Shown here: one piece after another, positions 56,562-64,000 of the stretch
Layout: each line of letters starts with the position of its first letter
Position numbering within the stretch: the stretch's first letter is position 1
NCBI GenBank assembly: GCA_011525805.1
Contig: WYBR01000033.1
Span: 1-64,000, forward strand
Source of the DNA: Vicinamibacteraceae bacterium
Lineage (GTDB): Bacteria > Planctomycetota > Phycisphaerae > Phycisphaerales > UBA5793
Length of the DNA: 64,000 nucleotides
Direction: 5' to 3'
Translations under genes and position numbers: made by a program
Notes under the pieces: generated by a model
Told to the model about the DNA's origin: nothing
Database searches by the model: none
Seen by the model: the letters and a program-made list of their open reading frames with translations, nothing else

Positions 56562-59330
56562 TCAGCCTTCCAGGTTCAGCATCGGTAGTTCGGCGATGCT
56601 CAGGGGCGCCGCGGCCCGGAGCGCCTCGGGACGGAAGATGCGCAGGCCGTAGTGCGGCTGGTAGCCGTGGACTTCCTTGACGTCGAGCATCATGAGGTAG
56701 CGCAGAATCTCCGCGCTGATCACCTGCCCGGGCGCGAGGACGGGAAAGCCCGGCGGGTAGGGCGTGACGAATCCGGCCGAAACGTGCTCGGCGCCCCCCT
56801 CCACCGCCGCCAGCAGCGCCGCGTCCATTTTCACGAAATCGCAGGCCCGCTCGTCGTAGGCGAGAAAGAAGGCCTTGCGCATGTCCCCTTCCGTCGTCGG
56901 CGCCGCGTCGTCGCGGCGGAAGGCGCCGTGGAAGCGGCTGAAGTTGGGCAGCGGCGGGCAGGCGTGGATGAGCGACGCGACGCGCGCCTCGTGGGTGCGG
57001 CGGTCGAGGGCGCTCGACTCCGCCACGCGCTCCGACACGTCGCGCGCGATGGCGATGAGGCACTCGACGAGGTACGCCACGTCGCCGCGCGTCATCCCGA
57101 TGTTCGTCATGAACAGCGCCGAGTTGCGCGACGTCTTGTTGATCTGAATCTGGAAGCGGTCCATCAGCAGGTGCTTGAACGTGTCCCCGTCCATCCCCGT
57201 CAGCCCCACCTGCACGTTGACGCGCGTGGGGTCGAGAACGAACTCATCCAGCGCCCAGGCGCGATCCATGCGCGCCCAACCCTCCTCGGGGTCGAAGTAG
57301 AACTCGATGCCGGAGGGCCGATGCTCCTCCGGAATGAGATCAGCCGGACGAAGCACGCGGAAGAATTGCCGCAGCACGGGATGCTCGTAGATGCGCCGCC
57401 GCAGCGCCATCGCCAGGCCGATGCTGCGCTGCACGAGTTCATAGCCTTCGAGTTCGACCTGGCGCCGGCCGAGGTCGAGCGAGGCGAGAATCTGGTAGTT
57501 CGGCGAAGTCGAAGTGTGCGTCATGTACGCCTCGCTGAAGGACTCGCTCGCTTTCTGGTCGAAGTCTTCGTCGTAGACGTGGATCATCGATCCCTGCCGC
57601 AGCGCGGTGAGGGTCTTGTGGGTGGACTGGGTGACGTAGACGCGGACGCGGGCGGCGCGGGGATCGGGCAGGGCCGCGACCGCCTCGCCCCCCTGCCGCC
57701 GCGCCTGCTCGTACTGTGCGGCGTACGACTCGCCGCGCAGCATGGATCGCAGCCGCGCCGCCGCCGCCATGCCGGTGCGGGCGCGCAGCAGCGGGTCGAA
57801 GGCGGCGAAGGCGAACCACGCCTCGTCCCAGTGGAAGATCATGTCCGGCTTGATCGCCAGCACCTCGCGCATGATGCGCAGCGGGTCGTAGGTCACGCCG
57901 TCGAAGGTGCAGTTGGTCAGCACGAGCATGCGGACGCGGTCGAGCGTGCCCGCCTGTTCGAAGAGCCGCAGGTGGCGGAGAATCTCCGACAGGGGAACCG
58001 CGCCGTACATGGAGTAATCGCGCAGGGGGTAGGGATCGAGGTAGACGACGTGGGCGCCGGCGGTGACGATGGCGTAGTGGATGGACTTGTGGCAGTCGCG
58101 CGAGACGAGCACGACGTCGCCGGGGCGGATGAGCGCCTGCATGACGATCTTGTTCGCCGTCGAGGTGCCGTTGGTGACGAAGAAGGAGCGCCGCCCGCCG
58201 AAGGCGCGGGCGGCGAACTGCTGCGCCCGCTTGAGCGGGCCGAGCGGCTGGAGGAGCGAGTCGAGCCCGCCGCTGGTCGCCGACGTCTCCGCGAGAAAGA
58301 CGTTCATGCCGTAGAAGTCACCCATGTCGCGGATCCAGCGCGAGTTCACGATCGACTTGCCGCGCGAGATGGGCAGGGCGTGAAAGACGCCCGTCGGCCG
58401 CTTGCTGTATTCGCGCAGGGCCGTGAAGAAGGGCGTCTCGTAGCGGCTGGCGACGCCTTTGATCACGCTCAAGTGCAGTTCGAGATAACTGTCGAGCCGG
58501 TGGAACACCCGCTGAAACTCCGTCCCGCCCTGCGCCGACACCTCCTCCAGCGGCGCATCGCTGACGAGGAAGCGATCGACCTCCGGCCGCAGTCGCCGGA
58601 TCACCTGTGCGAGCGTGAGCGAGCGCGCCGCGCCGTAGGTCCGCGGCGGCTCAAGGGAGCGCAGCAGTTGCAGGTAGTGGTCGAACGCCTCGTGCCGGTT
58701 GGCGGTGAGAAACGGGAAGTTGGTGCGGATGACGCAGGACTGCACCGTGGCGTTGAAGAGGACGGCGATGACGGCGTCCTCGAACGTCGGGGCCACGAGC
58801 ACGTCGTAGATGAACGGATCTTCGTCGCGCCGTGCGGCGAGCAGGCCGGCGCGCAGTTCGCGCTCCTCGGCCTCGCTGATCTGATCGACGACGAGGACGG
58901 TGAAGCGCGGCCGTCGATCCGCCGGGGGCGGCGCCTTCCGCGCCGCGGGCGCCCCTTCCGGCGGCGCCGGCTCATCCGCCTCATCCGCGATCGCCGGCAC
59001 GCCCTGCGTCAGGTGGCGCACGATGTGCGCGCAGCGCCGATCGAGCGCGTCGTGCCGGCCCTGCTCGTGCAGGGCCTTGAGTTCCGCGACGGTCTCCCGC
59101 CCCGGCCAGCACCAGTACGACTCGAGGATCAGCAGCACATCGAGCGCGGCGCGGATGCGGGCGCGCGGCTCGTCCTGGTCGATGCCGAGGCGGACGGCGT
59201 CGGTGAGCCAGTGGGCGGCGTACTTGAGGTCGTTCCACGTGTCGCCGCGCAGCGTGGCGGCGTCGAAGGGCAGGTGCCGGGCCGCCCGCCTCTTCTCCAC
59301 GTCGCCGAATCGGTCTTCGTCGCGCGCCAT
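56562..59330 (-). CDS. Orn/Lys/Arg decarboxylase-fold PLP enzyme
   Basis: A 922-residue fold-type I PLP enzyme of the Orn/Lys/Arg decarboxylase (ADC-I/Ldc) class. The first 300 residues include a response-regulator-like wing region (about 140-260). The PLP site is clear: SATSGGLDSLL (350-360), NGTSTANKIV (387-396), HKSIHYA, Asp502 in HWDEAWFAF, and the Schiff-base Lys572 in TQSTHKTLTALRQG. The C-terminal domain has GFVTPYPPGFPVLAPGQVIS. The length is above the usual 715-760 residues. It lies 3 bases downstream of the nitrilase gene. The amino acid substrate is not known. Confidence 0.88.
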   Translation of the reverse strand: MARDEDRFGDVEKRRAARHLPFDAATLRGDTWNDLKYAAHWLTDAVRLGIDQDEPRARIRAALDVLLILESYWCWPGRETVAELKALHEQGRHDALDRRCAHIVRHLTQGVPAIADEADEPAPPEGAPAARKAPPPADRRPRFTVLVVDQISEAEERELRAGLLAARRDEDPFIYDVLVAPTFEDAVIAVLFNATVQSCVIRTNFPFLTANRHEAFDHYLQLLRSLEPPRTYGAARSLTLAQVIRRLRPEVDRFLVSDAPLEEVSAQGGTEFQRVFHRLDSYLELHLSVIKGVASRYETPFFTALREYSKRPTGVFHALPISRGKSIVNSRWIRDMGDFYGMNVFLAETSATSGGLDSLLQPLGPLKRAQQFAARAFGGRRSFFVTNGTSTANKIVMQALIRPGDVVLVSRDCHKSIHYAIVTAGAHVVYLDPYPLRDYSMYGAVPLSEILRHLRLFEQAGTLDRVRMLVLTNCTFDGVTYDPLRIMREVLAIKPDMIFHWDEAWFAFAAFDPLLRARTGMAAAARLRSMLRGESYAAQYEQARRQGGEAVAALPDPRAARVRVYVTQSTHKTLTALRQGSMIHVYDEDFDQKASESFSEAYMTHTSTSPNYQILASLDLGRRQVELEGYELVQRSIGLAMALRRRIYEHPVLRQFFRVLRPADLIPEEHRPSGIEFYFDPEEGWARMDRAWALDEFVLDPTRVNVQVGLTGMDGDTFKHLLMDRFQIQINKTSRNSALFMTNIGMTRGDVAYLVECLIAIARDVSERVAESSALDRRTHEARVASLIHACPPLPNFSRFHGAFRRDDAAPTTEGDMRKAFFLAYDERACDFVKMDAALLAAVEGGAEHVSAGFVTPYPPGFPVLAPGQVISAEILRYLMMLDVKEVHGYQPHYGLRIFRPEALRAAAPLSIAELPMLNLEG

Positions 59331-59333
59331 GCG

Positions 59334-60281
59334 TTACTGTACGTCCTGCCGCGGCGCGGGCGGAGGCGAAGCCGCCGGCGGAGCCTTCTGCGCCGCGATC
59401 CCGGCGCGCGAGCCGCGCGTCGCCTTCACCAGCGGGCCAAGCGTGTCGAGGTAGGCGAGATTCGCCTTCGAGCGGTCGTAGATCGTGAAATCAACCTTGC
59501 GGTCGCGGAAACTCTTGAGCGGCTGCCCCAGGCCGCGCAGCCCCACTTCGCGGGTGCGGCGCACGCGGTCGAGATCGATCTCGATGGGGATCATCTCCTC
59601 ACCCGTTCCCGCCTCGTAGAGCAGGTCGCCGACCGGCCCGACGAAGACGGAGCGCCCGTTGCCCCCGTCGGCGCAGCCGTTGATGTCGATGACGAAGCAC
59701 TGGTTGCAGGCGGCGGTGGCCCGCGCGATCATCGTCTCCACTTCGCGGTCGATCGTCCCCGTGAGCGTGGGGTGGAGGATGACCTCGGCGCCCATGACGG
59801 CGAGGGTGCGCGACGTCTCAGGGAACCACATGTCGTAACAGATGCTCAGGCCGAAGCGCCCGACCTCGGGCACGTCGAAGACGACGAACTCCGTTCCGCC
59901 CTCGACGCCCGCCTCGTAGGGAAGGAAGGGGAACATCTTGCGATGCCGCGCGATCACCTCTCCGTCGGGATTGATGACCGGGGCGGTGTTGTAGATCGTC
60001 GAGCCGAGGCGCTCGAACATCGACCCGGGCAGGAGCCAGATGCGGTGCCGGGCGGCGATCTCCTGGTACGCCGTCTCCGGCGGGCCGGGCAGGGTGACGG
60101 CGTGATTCGTCAGCGGGCCGTACGTCGCCAGTTCGCTCACCACGACCATCTGCACCCACGGATAGAGGTGCATGAGCAGGTCGATCTTGCCGCGGATGGA
60201 GTCGAGGTTCGGCCGGTCGGCGTGGATGCTCAACTGAAGTCCGGCGATCGCGAAGGGAGTCAACGGACACCTCTCAGGCAT
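59334..60281 (-). CDS. Nitrilase-superfamily carbon-nitrogen hydrolase
   Basis: A 315-residue amidohydrolase. The catalytic triad is complete: Glu50 in VVVSELATYG, Lys115 in RHRKMFPF and Cys148 in LSICYDMWFPE. The fold follows the family up to about residue 290, after which there is an Ala/Pro-rich tail (APPAASPPPAPRQ). It is first in the operon with the decarboxylase, ATP-grasp and C45 genes. N-carbamoylputrescine-type or other amide substrates are possible; none is established. Confidence 0.9.
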   Translation of the reverse strand: MPERCPLTPFAIAGLQLSIHADRPNLDSIRGKIDLLMHLYPWVQMVVVSELATYGPLTNHAVTLPGPPETAYQEIAARHRIWLLPGSMFERLGSTIYNTAPVINPDGEVIARHRKMFPFLPYEAGVEGGTEFVVFDVPEVGRFGLSICYDMWFPETSRTLAVMGAEVILHPTLTGTIDREVETMIARATAACNQCFVIDINGCADGGNGRSVFVGPVGDLLYEAGTGEEMIPIEIDLDRVRRTREVGLRGLGQPLKSFRDRKVDFTIYDRSKANLAYLDTLGPLVKATRGSRAGIAAQKAPPAASPPPAPRQDVQ

Positions 60282-60407
60282 TGCAAAGCGGCGAGTGGCA
60301 TGGGAGTGGAGTGTAGTCGCCTGCTCATCGCGGCGCGTTCGACGGCGGTCTCGCGGGCAGAATCCGAGTGGGCCGGGCGCTTCGCGGGCCGGCGCCGGCG
60401 CGCCCGC

Positions 60408-63400
60408 TCAATGGAAGTCGCGCGAGGCGGCGCTGAGCGTGGGCAGGCGATCGTCGAGGCTTTCGAGATGCTGTGCGTGCAGGTGCACGACCTCGCCCTG
60501 GCGCTCGATGCGGCCGCGTGCCAGCAGGACGTGGCTGAGGCGCGCCACGCGCCGGTAGCGCTCAAACGTCGAGGCCCACACGACGAGGTTGGCGATGCCC
60601 GTCTCATCCTCGAGGGTGAAGAAGACGACGCCCGAGGCGGTGCTCGGCCGCTGGCGCACGAGCACGATCCCCGCGACCGACACGCGATGGCCCTGCGGCC
60701 GGCGGACGGCGTCGCGCAACTCCGCGCAGGGCAGCACGCCGCGCCGATCAAGATGTTCGCGGATGAAAGAGATCGGATGCGCCTTGAGAGACAGGCCGAC
60801 GGAGCCGTAGTCGGTGAGCACCTCGCTGCTCAGGGCCACGGCGGGCAGCGACGCACCTTCATCCTCCATCACACGCCGGGCATCAACTGACTCGAAGAGG
60901 GGCATGGGATGGTCGCGCAGCGGCGCCAGGCGCCACCGCGCCGCCTGCCGGTCAAGCCCCATCGATTGAAACGCATCCGCCCGCGCCAGCGCCCGCAGCG
61001 CCCGCACGGGCGCGCCGCTGGATCGCCAGAGCGATTCGGTGGTGTCGAAGCGGCCGCGCGTTTCGACCGCGGCGGCGATCTGCTTCGCCTCCTTCTCAAC
61101 GAGTCCCTTGACGAGGCGCATGCCGAGGCGGATGGCCGGCCCGCCGCCCGCTTCACGTGCATCCTCAAGCGTGCAGTCCCACCGGCTGTGGTTGACATCG
61201 ACGCCGCGCACCTCGACGCCGTGCTCGCGGGCGTCGCGGATGATCTGCGCCGGGGCGTAGAAGCCCATGGGGAGGCTGTTGATGAGGGCGGCGGCGAAGG
61301 TCGCGGGCCGGTAGCGCTTCAGCCACGCCGAAACGTAGACGAGCAGCGCGAAACTCGCCGCGTGCGACTCGGGAAAGCCGTACTCGCTGAATCCCTTGAT
61401 CTGCTCGAAGCAGCGGTTGGCGAACTCGGGCGGATAGCCGCGCGCGATCATGCCCTCGACGAGGCGCTTGCCGTAGCGGAAGATGGCGTCGCCCTTGCGC
61501 TTCCACGCGGCCATGGCGCGGCGCAGGCCGTCCGCCTCGTCGGGGGTGAAGCCCGCCGCCACGATCGCCAGCCGCATCGCCTGCTCCTGGAAGAGCGGCA
61601 CGCCGAGCGTGCGCCCGAGCACTTCCTCAACCTCCTTTGTGGGGTAGGTCACCGGCTCCTCCCCCGCGCGGCGGCGCAGGTAGGGATGCACCATGCCGCC
61701 CTGGATCGGGCCCGGCCGCACGATCGCCACCTCGATCACAAGGTCGTAGAAGTTCTCCGGCCTCAGGCGCGGCAACATCGACATCTGCGCCCGCGACTCG
61801 ATCTGGAAAACGCCCACGGTGTCGGCGTGCTGGATCATTTCGTAGACGACCGGGTCCTCGCCGTACTCTCCGAGCACGCGCGGAATGGTCAGCGTCTCGC
61901 CCTCGCGCCGCTGGACGAACTCGAAGGACTTGCGGATGCACGTGAGCATTCCCAGGCCGAGGCAATCGACCTTGAGCATGCGCATGGCGTCGATGTCGTC
62001 CTTGTCCCATTCGATGACGGTGCGATCCTCCATCGCGGCGTTTTCGATGGGGACGAGTTCGCACAGCGGGGTTCGGGTGATGACGAACCCGCCGACGTGC
62101 TGCGAGAGGTGGCGCGGGAAGCCGACCAGTTCGCGCGAGAGGTCGATGACGCGGCGGATGGTCGGCTCATCGGGATTGAGGCCGATCTCGCGGACGCGCT
62201 CGTCGCTCGTCGCCTCGCCCCAGTGGTTGAGGTTTTTAGCGAGCGCATCGACGCAATCGGGTGAAAGGCCCATCGCTTTGGCGACCTCGCGCACGGCGCT
62301 GCGGCCGCGGTAACTGATCACTTCGGCCGTGAGGGCGGCGCGATCGCGGCCGTACTTGGCGTAGAGGTATTGGATGACCTCCTCGCGCCGCTCGTGCTCG
62401 AAGTCGATGTCGATGTCGGGCGGCTCGCCGCGCTCCCGGCTCACAAAGCGCTCGAAGAGGAGGCTGAATCGCGCGGGATCAACCTCGGTGATGCCCAGGC
62501 AGTAGCACACCGCCGAGTTCGCCGCCCCGCCGCGGCCCTGGCAGAGAATGCCGCGGCCGCGCGCAAAGTTCACGATGTCGTAGCAGGTGAGGAAGTAGGG
62601 TTCGTAGCGCAGTTCTGCGATCAGGCGAATCTCGTACTCGAGTGATTCCAGCGTCTTCGGCGGCACGCCCTGCGGGTAGCGACGCGCCGCGCCCGCCAGC
62701 GCCTCGGTTCGCAGGTACTCGGTGGGCGAAAGACCCGGCGGGCACGGCTCCACGGGATACTCGTACTTCAACTCGTCGAGGTTGAACGCCGTCGCCCGCT
62801 CGGCCACCTCGACGGCGCGATGGATCGCCTGCGGATGCGCCGCGAAGAGCCGGGCCATCTCCTCGGGTCGCTTGAGATGCCGCTCGGCGTTGGCCTGAAG
62901 GCGGAAGCCCGCCTCCTCGATCGTGCAGCCGCAGCGGATGCACGTGAGCACATCCTGCAAGGGACGACGGTCGGGATGGTGGTAGATCACGCGGTTGATC
63001 GCCGCGAGGGGAAGGCGCTGCGCTTCGCCCAGCGCGATGAGGTCGCGCAGCCGGGCGTCGTCGTCGCCGCCATAGGTCATCGCGGCCGCGATCGAGAGGC
63101 GATCGTCATCGAAGGCGCGGCGGAGCGTCTCGATCGCCTCGACGAAACGCGCCTCGATAACCTCGGGCGGCTCGATCACGGCCAGCAGGCCCTCGCCGTG
63201 CGCGGTGAGGTCGTGCAGGGAGAGGTGGCACTCGCCCTTGGGCGCCCGCCGCTTGCCCAGCGTGAGCAGCCGGCACAGGCGCGCGTAGGCGCTGCGGTCG
63301 GTCGGATAGACGAGCACGGCCGGTCCATCTTCGGGCGCGATGCGGCAGCCGACCGCCAGCGGCAGGCCGCACTGCTTCGAGGCCACATGCGCGCGGACAA

Positions 63401-63626
63401 TACCGGCGAGCGTGTTCGTGTCGGCGATGGCGATGCGCCGGTAGCCCAGTTCAGCGGCGCGCTCAACCATCTCCTCCGGATGGCTGGCGCCGTACAGAAA
63501 GGTGAAGTTGCTCGTGACGGCGAGTTCGGCGTACGGCGCCAGCGCCGGCTGGTGCAAGCCGATCGGCCCGCCGCCCGCCGCCCGCGCCGGATGAACACGC
63601 AACTTGGTCGAGTCATTCATCGGCAT
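60408..63626 (-). CDS. dnaE2: Error-prone DNA polymerase DnaE2
   Basis: A 1072-residue C-family polymerase of the DnaE2/ImuC type used in damage-induced mutagenesis. Domains in order: PHP (YAELAVTSNFTFLYGASHPE), the palm with the catalytic aspartates in PPDIDIDFEHERREEV near residue 400, fingers (FQIESRAQMSMLPRL and GTVGVFQ-like DTVGVFQIE), KGFSEYGFPESHAASFALLV, helix-hairpin-helix region, and an OB fold at the C-terminus (VSVAGIVLVRQRPSTASGVV). It is 15 bases downstream of imuB, the usual mutasome layout. A lexA box is not visible here because the operon start is outside the window. Confidence 0.96.
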   Translation of the reverse strand: MPMNDSTKLRVHPARAAGGGPIGLHQPALAPYAELAVTSNFTFLYGASHPEEMVERAAELGYRRIAIADTNTLAGIVRAHVASKQCGLPLAVGCRIAPEDGPAVLVYPTDRSAYARLCRLLTLGKRRAPKGECHLSLHDLTAHGEGLLAVIEPPEVIEARFVEAIETLRRAFDDDRLSIAAAMTYGGDDDARLRDLIALGEAQRLPLAAINRVIYHHPDRRPLQDVLTCIRCGCTIEEAGFRLQANAERHLKRPEEMARLFAAHPQAIHRAVEVAERATAFNLDELKYEYPVEPCPPGLSPTEYLRTEALAGAARRYPQGVPPKTLESLEYEIRLIAELRYEPYFLTCYDIVNFARGRGILCQGRGGAANSAVCYCLGITEVDPARFSLLFERFVSRERGEPPDIDIDFEHERREEVIQYLYAKYGRDRAALTAEVISYRGRSAVREVAKAMGLSPDCVDALAKNLNHWGEATSDERVREIGLNPDEPTIRRVIDLSRELVGFPRHLSQHVGGFVITRTPLCELVPIENAAMEDRTVIEWDKDDIDAMRMLKVDCLGLGMLTCIRKSFEFVQRREGETLTIPRVLGEYGEDPVVYEMIQHADTVGVFQIESRAQMSMLPRLRPENFYDLVIEVAIVRPGPIQGGMVHPYLRRRAGEEPVTYPTKEVEEVLGRTLGVPLFQEQAMRLAIVAAGFTPDEADGLRRAMAAWKRKGDAIFRYGKRLVEGMIARGYPPEFANRCFEQIKGFSEYGFPESHAASFALLVYVSAWLKRYRPATFAAALINSLPMGFYAPAQIIRDAREHGVEVRGVDVNHSRWDCTLEDAREAGGGPAIRLGMRLVKGLVEKEAKQIAAAVETRGRFDTTESLWRSSGAPVRALRALARADAFQSMGLDRQAARWRLAPLRDHPMPLFESVDARRVMEDEGASLPAVALSSEVLTDYGSVGLSLKAHPISFIREHLDRRGVLPCAELRDAVRRPQGHRVSVAGIVLVRQRPSTASGVVFFTLEDETGIANLVVWASTFERYRRVARLSHVLLARGRIERQGEVVHLHAQHLESLDDRLPTLSAASRDFH

Positions 63627-63641
63627 CGGACTTGCTCCCTC

Positions 63642-64000
63642 CTACGCCCACGCGCCGTGGATCGACCATTGATCGGGCTCGCCGTCGCGGTGTTGGCGCA
63701 CGAGCCACAGCCAGCGGCCGCTCTGCTCCTGCACGGCGAAGCAGTCGCGGGCGGCGCCATGACCGGGCGGGGTCCGCCACCACTCCGGCTCGAGGCGCTC
63801 GGGTCCGAGGCAGCGTCGGACCGCGCCGCCTCCGCCGCGCCACTGCACGCGGTGCACCGGCCCATCGGGGGTGAGCGAGACGACCTGCGCCTCGAGGGGA
63901 TGCTCGAAAAGCAACGTCGGGCGGTCGCGCGGCGTGAGGCCGGCGCACGCTTCCGATCCTGAAATGCCTTCGATCGCGGGGCGCAGCACGAACGCCCGCT
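63642..64000 (-). CDS. imuB: ImuB (Y-family polymerase-like mutasome subunit), 3' part
   Basis: The last 119 or so codons of a gene that runs out of the window. Visible text includes RPTLLFEHPLEAQVV, GPVHRVQWRG, RCLGPERLEPEWWRTPP, and RDCFAVQEQSGRWLWLVR, typical of the C-terminal part of ImuB/DinP-like proteins next to DnaE2. ImuB bridges DnaE2 and the beta clamp. No start is visible. It ends 15 bases before dnaE2 starts. Confidence 0.85.
   Translation of the reverse strand, partial: RAFVLRPAIEGISGSEACAGLTPRDRPTLLFEHPLEAQVVSLTPDGPVHRVQWRGGGGAVRRCLGPERLEPEWWRTPPGHGAARDCFAVQEQSGRWLWLVRQHRDGEPDQWSIHGAWA

Noticed and set aside
56652-60890. A 1412-codon open frame on the plus strand opposite the decarboxylase and nitrilase genes
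   Set aside because: Long antisense frames are expected at this GC content. The minus-strand genes have full active sites and tight operon spacing.

Overview
The window is high-GC (about two thirds G+C by eye) bacterial chromosome with short intergenic gaps and no rRNA or prophage. The gene content fits a planctomycete of the Phycisphaerae type: a five-haem cytochrome paired with a sugar-dehydrogenase-like propeller protein, LTxxQ secreted proteins, zinc-ribbon membrane proteins, and an ImuB/DnaE2 mutasome. This assignment is inferred from gene content and style, not from a marker gene.

Layout. 1-8100: a repeat mosaic, a SRAP-family protein (yedK), then on the minus strand a succinate-semialdehyde-type dehydrogenase, a large MscS-type channel, a CorA transporter and tRNA-Arg(TCG). 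8243-30000: a phenylacetate catabolism region. paaN and paaY are on the plus strand. Facing them is a long minus-strand run: aminotransferase, thioesterase, paaF, a REP-associated tyrosine transposase (RAYT), paaG, paaH, paaJ, paaA, paaB, paaC, paaD, a 55-residue membrane protein, then E1alpha, E1beta, a MntA/HepT toxin-antitoxin pair, E2 and E3 of a 2-oxoacid dehydrogenase. The aminotransferase and 2-oxoacid dehydrogenase could feed phenylalanine through phenylpyruvate to phenylacetyl-CoA; this is a hypothesis. 30000-45500: an ECF sigma factor with its putative anti-sigma partner, fabI, lipoproteins including a transglutaminase-like one, an MFS transporter, tRNA-Arg(CCG), an antitoxin with a frameshifted RelE-type toxin, the cytochrome/propeller pair, and rpmI-rplT. 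45500-53940: zinc-ribbon and other membrane proteins, a glycan-binding-like protein, a BamE-like lipoprotein, a Fur-family regulator, a glycosyltransferase and a BshC-like protein. 54000-60300: a four-gene operon coding for a nitrilase-family amidohydrolase, an Orn/Lys/Arg decarboxylase-fold enzyme, an ATP-grasp ligase and a C45-type Ntn hydrolase. 60400-64000: dnaE2 and the 3' part of imuB.

Two things stand out. First, a dense family of palindromic repeats has many different stems but nearly always the same centre, CAGAGC/GCTCTG. One class of them flanks the RAYT gene as inverted copies and has invaded the 3' ends of several genes, even supplying stop codons. Second, the four-gene nitrilase/decarboxylase/ATP-grasp/C45 operon looks like a compact uncharacterised pathway for making or processing an amide-linked amine. 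Starts were chosen from ribosome-binding sites, overlaps and family length, and are less certain than stops.
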